Source of the DNA: Aquatica leii
Lineage: Eukaryota; Arthropoda; Insecta; Coleoptera; Lampyridae
Direction of reading: 5' to 3'
Length of the DNA: 64,000 nt
NCBI GenBank assembly: GCA_035610365.1
Contig: CM069434.1
Coordinates: forward strand, 30,714,238-30,778,237
A program made the translations under genes and the position numbers. The stretch's first letter is position 1. The number at the start of each line of letters is the position of its first letter. Below the pieces are notes generated by a model. The model saw only the letters and a list, made by a program, of their open reading frames with translations, did not search any database and had not been told where the DNA came from. Positions 1 to 10,297 of the stretch are shown here, piece after piece.

Positions 1-1299
1 TAAAAGTTAGTAGTTGTAAAAATACTTCAGACATGGATTACGTTAGTTATGTAAATGATTCCGTAAAGGTATTAGATCATAAGTTAGTCAATAGGGAAAC
101 TGAAGCTGATATTGTGTTAAAATGCATTTCAAATTATATTCTAAAAGGTTGGCCATGTAAAATATCAGCAGCAGTTTTACCATATTATCGTATAAAAAAC
201 GAGTTACATGTAAAAAGTGGATGTGTTTTTCGGGGTGATAGAGTTGTCGTGCCGCAAAAATTACATAGATTAGTATTAAGTGAATTACATAAATCGCATT
301 TAGGTATTGTTAAAACTAAATCATTTGCGCGTTCATATGTGTGGTGGCCCACATTAATGTCAGATATTGAACTAGAAGTAAAATCGTGTGCGGCATGTTT
401 GTCAGTTCGTGATTTACCACCAAAAAGTGATTTAAAAGTGTGGGAATGGTCTACAGAGCCATGGAGTCGTATTCATATTGATTTTTGTGGACCAATTTTT
501 GATAAATATTTGTTAATTATTGTAGACGCACATAGTAAATGGTTGGAAGTTTTCCCTGTAAATACTTTAAGTAGCGTTAATACAATAAGCATTCTTAGAA
601 CTGTTTTTGCTCGTTTTGGCATACCGCGAATAATTGTTACGGATAACGCAAAACAATTTTATTCAAAAGAATCCATTTTATCCACAAACTAACGGTGCTG
701 CTGAAAATGCAGTCAAAACAGTTAAAAAAGCCTTAAAGAAATCGTTGTTCAATTGTAATCGGAAAGAAAATTTTCATCTTGCATTATGTCGGTTTTTAAT
801 AGATTACAGAAACACTCCGCATTGTACGACAGGAGAATGTCCCTCAAAATTATTACTAGGTAGACGAACTAGAACCCGGTTAGATTTAATAAAACCTGAT
901 AGTTATGAGGAATCTACAGTAAACAAACTCCTAAAAGCTAAAATTGTTCAAAAACAGAATTTACAAAAAGTACATTATGGAGGTAAAGAAGGTGTTTGTT
1001 TTCAAGTAGGAGAACAAGTTGCTGTTCGTGATTACAGATTAGTTAATAGACCTAGTTGGGTTGTAGCTAAAATTGTAAAGAAACTTGGGTCAAAATTTTT
1101 CTTGGTTCAAGTTCCTACAATCAATAATGTAATCTGGAAGAGACATGTAAATCAAATAGTTAAACATAATTTACTAAAACTTCCAGATACAAAAGAGCCT
1201 AAAACTTGTATAACTAGTGATGTAAATTTAAGACCCAAGCGCCAGGTTAAACCTCCAGAAAGATTAACATACGATTCTTTTTATTGTGAGGAGATGTGA
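1..1299 (+). pseudogene. Ty3/gypsy retrotransposon pol, integrase part (broken)
   Basis: This is the 3' part of a Ty3/gypsy polyprotein. It is open from the window edge, so protease, RT and RNase H would lie upstream. Going downstream it shows the end of the RNase H-integrase linker (ILKGWP), an H2C2 zinc-binding module (LHKSHLG then KSCAAC) and integrase core strands HIDFCGP (first Asp) and VTDNAKQF (second Asp). A frame change follows near 660-670, then PFYPQTNGAAENAV (catalytic Glu) and a C-terminal GPY-like region to the stop at 1297. About 15-20 residues expected between the second Asp and the Glu block are missing, so a small deletion caused the frame change and the integrase is dead. 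Two open pieces (3-692 and 634-1299) make up the gene. The class is seen in the motifs; the subfamily is not assigned. Confidence 0.9.
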
Positions 1300-1310
1300 T
1301 GTAGGTACGT

Positions 1311-1410
1311 AAGAGAGGGGATTTTGTGTAAAAGAATAATGAAATCAACACAGTCGAATAAAGTCGATTTACTAAAAAGGTCGTTTTATTACATGGTGAT
1401 ATCAAAACAC
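1311..1410 (+). repeat. Possible polypurine tract and start of gypsy 3' LTR
   Basis: Twelve bases after the pol stop lies AAGAGAGGGGA (1311-1321), placed and composed like the polypurine tract that primes plus-strand synthesis. A TG at 1325 would then open the 3' LTR. The 5' LTR is outside the window, so neither the LTR nor its end can be verified; CA-ending stops near 1410 are only a guess. Confidence 0.35.
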
Positions 1411-2114
1411 TACAGTCAAGATATTCAAATATCTAATAAATTAATAACACTAAGAAAGATAAAATGCACATACTTGTTCAGAAGGCATTACTGAGAAGTC
1501 TTTTACTATTTACATTAAAATGATTAACTTGGAAAATCTAATAATTTTGAAAACTCAATTTTGTATATAGAAAAATACTATTTTTATCATTATTTGCTAT
1601 TCTATAAATGATTTTTTACAAAAAAAAATCTATAAAATTTTATATAAATTGAACGATTTGAAAGTTATTGTCTATAAATATATTGTTACTTACAATTAAT
1701 CGTAATCATAACTACACTACAATAATGACAAGTAGGCTTTAAAGCTGACGTAAAACAAAACAAATGAAGCTTATATGTATGCGTATTTAAATACAAATTA
1801 CATTTATTGTAAAGTTTAAAATAACAGTATTTACAAGAGTTGACACGAGAAATGTAATGAAAGACAAGTTTTAAACGTGTAGGCAAATTAACAAAATTTA
1901 CTACGAACGCACAATTATGACAGAAAAGCGTCTTCTAAAGTAGCTACAGTAAAGTCACAAGCAGCGTTCTTAACACACGGAATTGAAAAATCAAAAACAG
2001 AAATACACAAATGCACTATTAAAAATGAAGAAAATCAAATTGCAATATTTGTTAATTTTGAAACATACTTTTAGTGCTATCGATAAGAAAAAATATACTA
2101 ATTTTTAATTTTCC
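1411..2114. other. No gene seen; AT-rich sequence
   Basis: Only short frames without recognisable motifs are present (for example 66 codons on the minus strand at 1686-1886). Part of this stretch may be the gypsy 3' LTR, which cannot be delimited without the other LTR. Confidence 0.6.
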
Positions 2115-2765
2115 TAGTTAATAGTAAGCGATAGATTATATTGCGAGACGCAAAGCGTCGAGGGATATAAATCGCGCAGGTTATAATGAACTTCTCAACC
2201 GTGTTATATATACAATTTTTTCCACTACTAGAATTATTAAAACCTTTCTACCTGTTACTAAATCAAATTTAAAATTTAAGATGTTAATTTTAAATTAAAA
2301 ATCAAGTCAGTAATTCTGACAGTTGTCATTAGTTTAATAGAATTAATTTTGACGTAATTCTTAATTGTGATTTAAAACACAAAAATAAACAGATAACGTA
2401 AGTTTTTATTGCTAAAGTTGTTTAAATTGTTTAAAAACATTATTGTTTTAAGCATTGATTATATCTAAAATATATTTAATTCCATAATATTCACATTTAA
2501 TTAAGCGCGAACTTCAAATAACTTACTTTTTAAAATCAAATTAATTTATTAATTGAGCGATTTGAAAACTTAAATTAGCATTAAATAAAATCTCTTGCTC
2601 TTGGTACGCAGTTTGGTAAACTTTTTTTCTTTGAAACTGTTGTAGTATTATCAGAAAATGTAAATATGTTCATTATTAACTACTACGCTTAAAAAAGTAC
2701 AACTTCACGGCCTTCTATTATACGTAATAATGCAAGCGTATACAACTAGTAGTGGAAAAAAATGT
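2115..2765 (+). repeat. Dispersed repeat A, copy 1
   Basis: This non-coding block is clearly homologous, in the same orientation, to 60368-60965. The best conserved part is around 2146-2185 (ACGCAAAGCGTCGAGGGATA, then GCGCAGGTTATAAT). Matching segments continue in order: AGAATTATTAAAAC, AAGCATTGAT, TTAAGCG, TTTTTAAAATCAAATTA, GAAAATGTAAATA, and near the end GTAATAATG..AAGCGTAT. Between these the copies differ by many substitutions and small gaps. It starts with the small palindrome GACGCAAAGCGTC. No reading frame is shared. It could be an old non-autonomous transposon, a SINE-like unit or a segmental duplication; the sequence does not decide. Confidence 0.75.
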
Positions 2766-5700
2766 TTAATTAAACATTAAATGCACAATTTATTTCCGTA
2801 CAAGCACTGAAAAAAAAATGACCAAAAAAACCGTTTACAGTTATGTAAAATGGTAGTAGTTTTAAAAATAATTATTTAGACAGATGAAACTAATTTCACA
2901 CACGAAGATACAATTAATAGAAGAAAATGTCATATGTAAAGACATAAAAACTCAAAGCAAAAGCAAAACAAAAAAAAATAATTGTGATTTACAGCTAATT
3001 TAAATTTTGGTAATATTTGGTATGTTTATCTTAGCTTATTGTAATTGTCAAAGTCTACCTATAAATGTAATTGATAATACAACTTATTGTAACTAATAAT
3101 CTATGTATTTATATACAGTCATTTTTAAGTGGTTTAATTTATATAGGGTTTTATAGAAACTTTTTTTGTTGAATATTATCTGTAGAATAACATATGTACG
3201 TTTAGATTTAGACATATGACAACTTGATGACATTTTATCTGATTTTTTATGTCGAATACAAAAATGCCAAACTATGCAGAGTGTTACATTTAAAATAAGG
3301 AAGTTTTAGACTACTTCTGCTATAACCGAAAGTGTCACAACATTGCAATTATTTTTTTATAATAGATCATATGTCATTATATACGTGCACTAACTTTAAA
3401 ACAAATACATTTAACAATTCTTTACATACGCTTAACTTCTTAGTTCCGTGAACCACCCTGTATATAAAGTGATGTAAAGATAAATTAAAAAATGTAATCT
3501 AATAAATACGTACTCTAATCAGTAAAAAACGTTGTCGGTAAAAAATTGATTTATAATTTGTAATTGTAATAGTGTAAAAAAAACAATGAAGTACTTTGTC
3601 GACTCATTTGTTTAGTTAGTTTAAGTCTGAGATGGTCGTAGGTTAAGTTGTTAGTGCCCAACTTTGTCTGATGATTTGATGCTCTGCGCCTCTTTTCATT
3701 GCAAGTAAAAAAACTAAAAAAAAAAAGTTTGAGCTAGGGAAAGGATGCCCAAACCTGCAACACAATTGTGGTACAATTGTTACAACTTATTAAAAACTAA
3801 AAAGAAATCAAAATATCACAGCAAAATTTAAAACTAAATATCTAGTCGTCGGTACACCCCTAATTATCAATACATAAATGATTTATATATAATAGCTACA
3901 CAATTGATAATAATAGTATATAACTTGAATTACAATTATTGTTAGTTTTAAATAATAATTTCTTTAAAGTTTATTGTAGATCTGTCAGTAATTAAAACCA
4001 TGCTCTAGATTAAAATACGATTATTTTTGCTTGTAGTAATCTAATCGAAACGAGTAACGTCAGACGTACAAACAAGATAAAATTTGGTGAAATTAACTAC
4101 TTTAATAACGTAACGTGCCCAACGTACTTTAGAATCTTTTTACAAAATGTATAGAATAACAATTGTAATTAAATGGCATAAGAAAAATTGGGATATTACC
4201 TAGTTACGTTATCATGCGTATGTGGACTTTGTAGCAAACGATTATACTTAAATTTTTATGTACCAAATCATTCAAAATTATTTTTAGCAAACTCCAACAA
4301 AATTACTAAATTACGTCTCCGAACGACGGCCTTATTGGAGTGCTTGGACCAGTATGAATCAACGAATAAGAATTAAAGTATATAATACTTTGAAATACAG
4401 GTGTAATAAAAAAAATATACTCAAAATATATTGATTGGCCTCGCTTACGATTGAACAGTAATGAATAATTATGAAGAAAAAGATAAAAAAGCAAAAGTTC
4501 GAAACTTGCAACCTTGTGTAGATAACATTTATAACCAACTTCAAGTAGATCTCCGTTGTAAAAGATTTAAAGATTTTGATACAAAAACGAGAAGAGAAGT
4601 ATAAAACTTAATAAAAAAAATTGAAAAAGATTTAAAAAAAACCAAAATTTAAAAATTAAACTAAATTCCTTTATTTTATTTGTTATCATCTTTTATTTTT
4701 TTTACCAAGAACTTTAAGGTAATAAAACAAAGTTTTTTAAATTTTTTTTTGTTTTTAATTTGTTATTCGAAAAATTGTGGTTGATAGATTGTTTTTTTAC
4801 AAAATATTTTAGTCGGTATAACTAATTTTATATTTTCTTGTCTTTAATATTTATTTTAGGATTCCTAAAACAAAACTCGTTTTTTGGTTCATTTTATTCG
4901 TGTTTTTTTTCTTCATATTTTCTTTACTTTCTTTTTACATTTTTTTTACTGCTATCAAACTTCTCTGCAACCGAAGCTTTCAACAGTTTTTGCGTTTAAA
5001 CGTCTTAGCTTTCAAAAATTTTGCGTTTAATCGGTCGCGTTCAAACAAGTCATTATGCTAATTTTATTTCTATTTTTAATATATTTTGTGTACAAATTGA
5101 CTAATGTAAGTGCATTAACTAACTAACACTAAAACATAGAAATCTAATAATTTCGTACTTTAATTTAAAAGAAAAAAAAATTCAAATTTAATTTTTAAAT
5201 TAAATATTTAAATTAGATCAATACGTATGTCTAATCTTAAGTAAATGCTACAGAAGTAAAAAAAAAATATTTTTAAATAAATTTTTTAGAGAACTGTGTT
5301 AAGTTTAAAATTAATTTGTTTGTTATGGATACTATGTAACAAAAGCAGTAAATTGAATTTTACGTACAAATAAAAATGCTGTAGATTTACGTGTACGGGT
5401 AATGAGTTGCAGTCCTAGCTGCATGTTTTGTGTTCACAGATTAAGATAACTTTTTTTTAAATAATAGTTACTATTTATAAATAAACATTAAACATAATTT
5501 GGTTTGCTTTTTTTAATTACCTTTACGATTAGCATATCACATATTTTTTATTTGACGTAAAAAAATATTGTACTGTACAGTTAATTGTAATCAATTGTAA
5601 AAATAAATATTAGCTTAAAGTAAAACTAACAATAGTAAAATTTTATTTTTCACATATAAATTTTTTTAGGTCTTGTTTAACTGTTGTTAAATTTTAGTTT

Positions 5701-7075
5701 CAAATTAACAGCAATTCTAATAATGCAAAAAAAATTAATTTGAATACCATAAAGTACTAAGAGCTGTCAGATATATTTTATATTGAAATTTTACGTTTGA
5801 AAATTTATTCATTATTTTATCCATAGACAGCTGACAGCTGCCATCAAAATTACTTTCACATTTTCAAACAAAATCAATTTTCAAGTATTTTTCTTGTTTT
5901 CTTATAAATTTTTTATTTTGACATTTTATTTAAAAATTACAAACTTTTTTAAAGTAAATATAATTTTTAGTAAAATGCAAAAGTATGGGGGTTGTGCGGG
6001 TTGTTTGAACATGAAGTAATTAACAAAAATAATTTATTATTTAATACGTTTGCTTTTACACGGTTGTTTGAATATATATTTTTACTTTTACTTTACACAT
6101 TAACGCCAATATTGATTAAAATTAATATTTTATTGTTTTGGTTAAAGTAATAATTTTTTTTTTCATTGTATAAAGACAACTTTGTTAAAATTTAAAAACA
6201 TACATCAATTAGCATTTTTTTGAATAAAATCGACTTTGAATTAATGATGTATTTTATGTTTTTAAAATAATTTATGTTTTTTGTCTAATAATAACGTTAA
6301 AAAATTCAGAAGTGTACCATTCTATAAACATGATAATTAGTTGTTATTAATTTAAATTCAAGATAAAACTTGTTAAAAGTCTCACGCGCGAGCTAGCGCA
6401 GCGAGCGAGAGCGTTAATACTGTCGAGATTACAAATCGCATATGATCAAACAAGTTGGTTTTTAAGTTTTTTCGTCAATTGTATATTATTAATTTTTGCA
6501 TTTTCCTATAATTTTTCATTTTTACATATTTAGCAATTGTTTTACTTTTTATAAACGGTAGTGTGGTTTTTAAGTAATAAAACACGATTGGTACTACAAA
6601 TGCAACATAACATTAATGTCACCTACGTTTATTGTTTTGTTTACATTTATTTTATTTAATAGGTATGTTTGTGTCAATTAAATTTTAATTTGATTAAAAT
6701 TATTTTTTAAAAGATTAATGATTGCTACATTTTTATAGTTTTTTGTTCTATTAAATCTATTCAAGAGGATGACCAAGAAATCGAAAAAAATCATCAATCG
6801 AAATCAAAAGGTTTTTTTTTCGTAACAGTAAGTAGAAGATTAGATTGATTTATAAAGTAAATAAGATACGTGTTTGAATACATTTAAAAATAATTCATAA
6901 ATAAATATGTTGTTATTAGGAATAAAACTATAAACTGGCCAGAAAACATTAAAAGTCTACGGTAGAAACAGTGGTAATTTGAATACACTTATTTCTAAAA
7001 ATAAATTTTTAATAATAAACATTTTAGTTTGGTTTAGTTTATTGCAAGTGAAAATTAATTAGAAGGATGAACTAG
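2766..7075. other. Gene-free AT-rich stretch
   Basis: About 4.3 kb with no recognisable gene. Items of note are a mariner-like terminal motif (ACCACCCTGTATA, about 3451-3464), a CpG-rich patch near 6384-6415 (CACGCGCGAGCTAGCG and following), and a small inverted pair AGCTGTCAG (5762-5770) / CTGACAGCT (5831-5839). The short frames at 4188-4544 carry no motif and look like chance. Confidence 0.6.
3448..3472 (-). repeat. Solo mariner-type terminal motif
   Basis: GAACCACCCTGTATATAAAG reads on the minus strand as TATACAGGGTGGTTC, the form of many insect mariner/IS630-like inverted-repeat ends. A related end occurs at 8200-8218. I see no matching opposite end or transposase nearby, so this would be a lone terminus. 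Confidence 0.35.
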
Positions 7076-7076
7076 A

Positions 7077-7420
7077 TGTCATATACAAATTTTTACAATA
7101 ATTGGGTTGAAGTACAAAAAATGCTACAATATTACAGTATAGTGTTGTTGATGCCAAATTTTAAAAAGACAGAAAAAGGTAATTTACCTACTTATAAATT
7201 AAAAATATATTTATGTATCATATTGCGGAGTTATCTTAGTACGTTGCAATATCTACACAATGGTCATTTCCTAAAATATTCTGGTATGCATCACTTAGAG
7301 CTGACAAGAGATTCATAATCGTTTGTCGATAATATTTGTTTGTGATGATGTCGACTATTAAATAACGTGTCATATTGTAGTTTTCAAATAAACAACATGC
7401 AAAAAGCAGAATTTATAGGT
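7077..7420 (+). pseudogene. piggyBac-like transposase fragment
   Basis: An 80-codon frame ends in KIYLCIILRSYLSTLQYL, HNGHFLKYSGMHHLELTRD and continues one base out of frame as KRFIIVCR-YLFV. This order matches the N-terminal half of piggyBac-family transposases: a hydrophobic 'ylgi' helix, then 'yW..d.fl..pgi...m.rdRF..i.RyLhf'. The family normally has over 500 residues, so only about a fifth is left, and the usual Trp before the Asn/Asp is not visible. A chance open frame is the alternative. The relic at 17459-18350 is a different part of the same superfamily, so the two cannot be compared directly. Confidence 0.45.
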
Positions 7421-8640
7421 TTAGTAACAATTGAATGATACTAAAACGTATTTTGATCATGATTTACTACATTAACACTGTGGATTACTTTATCACAAAT
7501 TGAATTTCACGGGTATCATGACTACATAGTTATACGATAAAAATCTACAAAATTTACATTGATATTTATTGTAATAAACTAAAGTTTTGATTATTGTCAT
7601 AACTTTGATATTAGGTACGTTTGAAACAGATTTGCTAGATCTCTAAATCTTTTGTTCAACGATTCTTTACTTAGGGACGTTTAAAACCTCAGATTTATTT
7701 TAGACAAACATTTTATAATGTAGAGCAGCTAAAATATTGTATTATAAGCCGAATATAGCAAAATATTACAATATCAATTAACAAATGTTATATGGCAATT
7801 CTACGATAGGTTGAGTCATTGTTTAGCTGTAAATGGTAGTTAATTTGAACATTTACTATAATTTTTTTGCTATAATTTTGTGTTAATTTTTGTTAAAACA
7901 AATGAAATTATGTTTCCTATTTATGGTTTTAGAATTATTCAAAAAATAAGTAAAATTTTATGACACCTAAACGTAAGTGCACTTGTTTGGTTTTATAATT
8001 CCGTAGCATTATAGACTTTTTTTTAATATAATTTTATTTCTTCTATTTTTTTTGGTTCTGAAAAATGAAAAATTGTAGTTGTAAGTATGAATTGATGCAG
8101 ATTTTTTTTCTACCTAACTTATTTGATACTTTCTCTTTAAAATAATTGGTAAAGCAACATTATAGGTTTATTATTGAAATGCTTCTGTTGCGTTTTCTAA
8201 GTCACCACCCTGTATACATAACTTAATATTAGTAACTGTAGCTGTATCGAATCTTTTCTTGGTTACGACTTTCGGTTTAGACCACGTCTTAGTTTACTTT
8301 TTATTTTAAATTGCAACGTTACCATTAAACCAATACGTCAAATTTAAATGTTAAAAATAACGGAGATTTAAAATAAAGCTGCTGTTCGCAAACCTCAGCA
8401 CTTACTTTTTTTTCATTGTAAAATAAAAATGCGCTTTGCGTTTAAACATTTCTAAGGTCAAACGTGTTATTTTAAAAAGTCTGCGTTTAAATGTTCTTGC
8501 GTTGAAAAATATTTCGTTAAACGCGTCGCAGTAATCTTATGCAGCTTGTAATTTCTTTTTTTTTAATTAAAAACAAAATATACATGTTTTTATTTTAAAT
8601 TTTAAATGTTTTCTCTATTTGTTAAATAAAATTAAAACCA
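7421..8640. other. Gene-free AT-rich stretch with small repeats
   Basis: No gene is seen. It holds a mariner-type terminal motif near 8200-8218 (CACCACCCTGTATACATAA), a 32-bp CpG-rich segment at 8265-8296 that recurs at 45355-45386 (27 of 32 bases by eye), and around 8415-8545 several GCGTTTAAA-like words that also occur near 4990-5050 (weak similarity). Confidence 0.55.
8265..8296 (+). repeat. Short CpG-rich dispersed repeat, copy 1
   Basis: The segment around CGACTTTCGGTTTAGACCAC recurs in the same orientation at 45355-45386, just upstream of the copia relic, with five differences in 32 bases. The similarity fades quickly on both sides. Its origin is unknown; it may be a fragment of a longer repeat. 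Confidence 0.5.
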
Positions 8641-8651
8641 ATTTCTATTTT

Positions 8652-8695
8652 ATGAAGATAAAAAAGTTGATTCAAGATACTGTTAGCTCTCGTCT
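8652..8695 (+). repeat. 44-bp inverted repeat, left arm
   Basis: This segment is the exact reverse complement of 9125-9168 (44 of 44 bases by eye; core AGTTGATTCAAGATACTG). The arms lie about 430 bp apart and directly precede the Penelope-like coding relic. Inverted or pseudo-LTR repeats are common in Penelope-like elements, so I infer this is a structural part of that element. Confidence 0.8.
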
Positions 8696-9124
8696 TTTGT
8701 GGCTTTTTTCTGTAGTTATAAGAATTTATGTTTTATATATCTTTTTTTTTAATTTCCTTGTTTTATCTTTTGCTTTTAGTTTTAACGTTTACTTGTATTT
8801 AACATACAAACTTTTCTCTCTCTTTTTTTTATTCTAAATTTATACATAGTTTTTTAAATATCTTTGTTTTACTAAGATGGGAACGTTTTTTGGGTTTAAA
8901 CCGTGTGATTGTTGTAACTAAAGTTGGCGCGTTTTGTTTACATAATTGGATTTTTTTCACGCTCTAATGAAGTCTCCTACGTAAGTGGGATAACGTTAGC
9001 AACTTCGGTTACGACAATGACACAGTCCAAACCCCGACGACCGTTTTTCATCTCTACGGGGAGAACGTTCTTTTAAAAACATTTTACACCGTACTAGTTT
9101 AGCCGTGACGGGGTTAAGCAAACT

Positions 9125-9168
9125 AGACGAGAGCTAACAGTATCTTGAATCAACTTTTTTATCTTCAT
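9125..9168 (-). repeat. 44-bp inverted repeat, right arm
   Basis: Exact reverse complement of 8652-8695. It is followed directly by the beginning of the Penelope-like coding region. Confidence 0.8.
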
Positions 9169-9189
9169 TTTGAGTTGGCACTCTATTCG

Positions 9190-10050
9190 TCGACGATTGG
9201 AATTTTTTTGATAACATTGCTTACCAGCAGTCTGATACCACTTTACGACTAACCACTAAAGAACATCTCAGAAAGTTTCAAGTATTGGAGTTGAAGAATT
9301 ACAAACTTTTATCCACTACTAACTTCTTAAAGACGGTTTGCTTGATTCTCACTTTAGAGCAGGAATCGGTGCTATCTAAGGTTTTGAATTTTGCTGTTGC
9401 TATCGAGTCTTCTATGAGACATTTTCCTCGCTACATCTCAGATCTTCAAAATCTTTGAATCATCTAAAGTTCCTAAATCGGAAGAGTTAACTCTAAAAAG
9501 TTTTCGTAGAAACCCCGCCTGGAAAAAGAATAATAATACTTCCAACCGACAAAAGCAACGCTACCGTCGTTTTGTACTAAATTAATTGTGCTGTAAAAAT
9601 CTATTCTATTTTCTAAACGTCGATTTACCCCTTTAGATTTAAAACTGTTTTGTCTATACAAACTTTCCAAAGTTGGCTACTATTTAATCTCTTACCTTCA
9701 AGATAGCTTCTTGTTCAACATTTTTTGCAATTTTACAGGTAAAATTTCTTCTCATATCTTTAACTTTCAGTATTTTATTAAACGTTTAGAAACTATAAAA
9801 TTTGTCACTTTATTTTTTACCAAAGTTCTTATTAAATATTAAGATAAGAACGTCTTCCGGGTTTGCCAAGCCAGATTCGAAACTCCATAGAATTCTACTT
9901 GAGTTTCATTCCTCTTATTGATAAGTGTCTATCATCCACTTACTTCCAATTTGATAACAAGTTTTACAGGTTTCTGGTGCTGCTATATAAGTTCTCCTCT
10001 ATCACCTGTTATAACTAACATTTTTATCTTGTTTTGTTTTTAATTTGATT
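9190..10050 (+). pseudogene. Penelope-like reverse transcriptase, broken
   Basis: This is the coding part of the element above. Reading starts around EHLRKFQVLELKNYKLLSTT, passes the LTLEQE..LSKVLNF motif and TDKSNATVV, then FIKRLETIKF, and ends at the SPLSPVITNIF motif. The pieces sit in different frames: at least one shift lies between GAAI (9976-9987) and SSPLSP (from 9990), and stops such as the one after NATVVLY interrupt the reading. Only the N-terminal and finger/palm beginning of the RT is present. Confidence 0.75.
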
Positions 10051-10297
10051 GTTTAGTAGTTATTTAAACTTTAGGTTTCTTTCATTTTTATTGTAAAAAT
10101 CTTTAAATAGTGTTTTTTATTTTTTTTTGCTTTTTATTTTAAAATCTTCTATAATAAACAGAGATCAATTTATTAAGAGAAAAAATTATTTTCGATTTAG
10201 TTTTGTTTTTCATTTTTCTTTTTTTAATTATTTTATTTTAACTTGATAGTAAAACTGATTTTATTATTTATTTTTATATTTTTTTAATTTTTTTGAC

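Larger units (their letters stand above)
8652..10070 (+). mobile_element. Penelope-like element relic
   Basis: Penelope-like retroelements carry one ORF with a reverse transcriptase and usually a GIY-YIG endonuclease. Going downstream, I see the 44-bp inverted repeats (8652-8695 and 9125-9168), an N-terminal motif LTLEQESVLSKVLNFA near 9346-9395 (family form 'Lt..e..vLskGLnF.p'), ILPTDKSNATVVL at about 9534-9575 (family form 'adKgnatVv') and, near 9940-10010, FQFDNKFY followed by GAAI and, one base out of frame, SSPLSPVITNIF, which is the 'GsPlSPviAniyme' RT motif. Many stops and frame shifts are present. The catalytic YADD-like box and the endonuclease are absent, so the 3' part is lost. The GIY-YIG scrap at 18421 may belong to the same class but lies far away. 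Confidence 0.8.

Noticed and set aside
4188..4544. Short frames on both strands (about 60 codons each)
   Set aside because: No motif, AT-driven composition, overlapping frames on opposite strands; consistent with chance.
8619..8837. 72-codon hydrophobic frame
   Set aside because: Phe/Leu/Tyr content comes from T-rich sequence; it overlaps the 44-bp inverted repeat of the Penelope-like element; no membrane-protein family recognised.
9473..9670. Minus-strand 65-codon frame
   Set aside because: Shadow of the Penelope-like reverse transcriptase on the plus strand.
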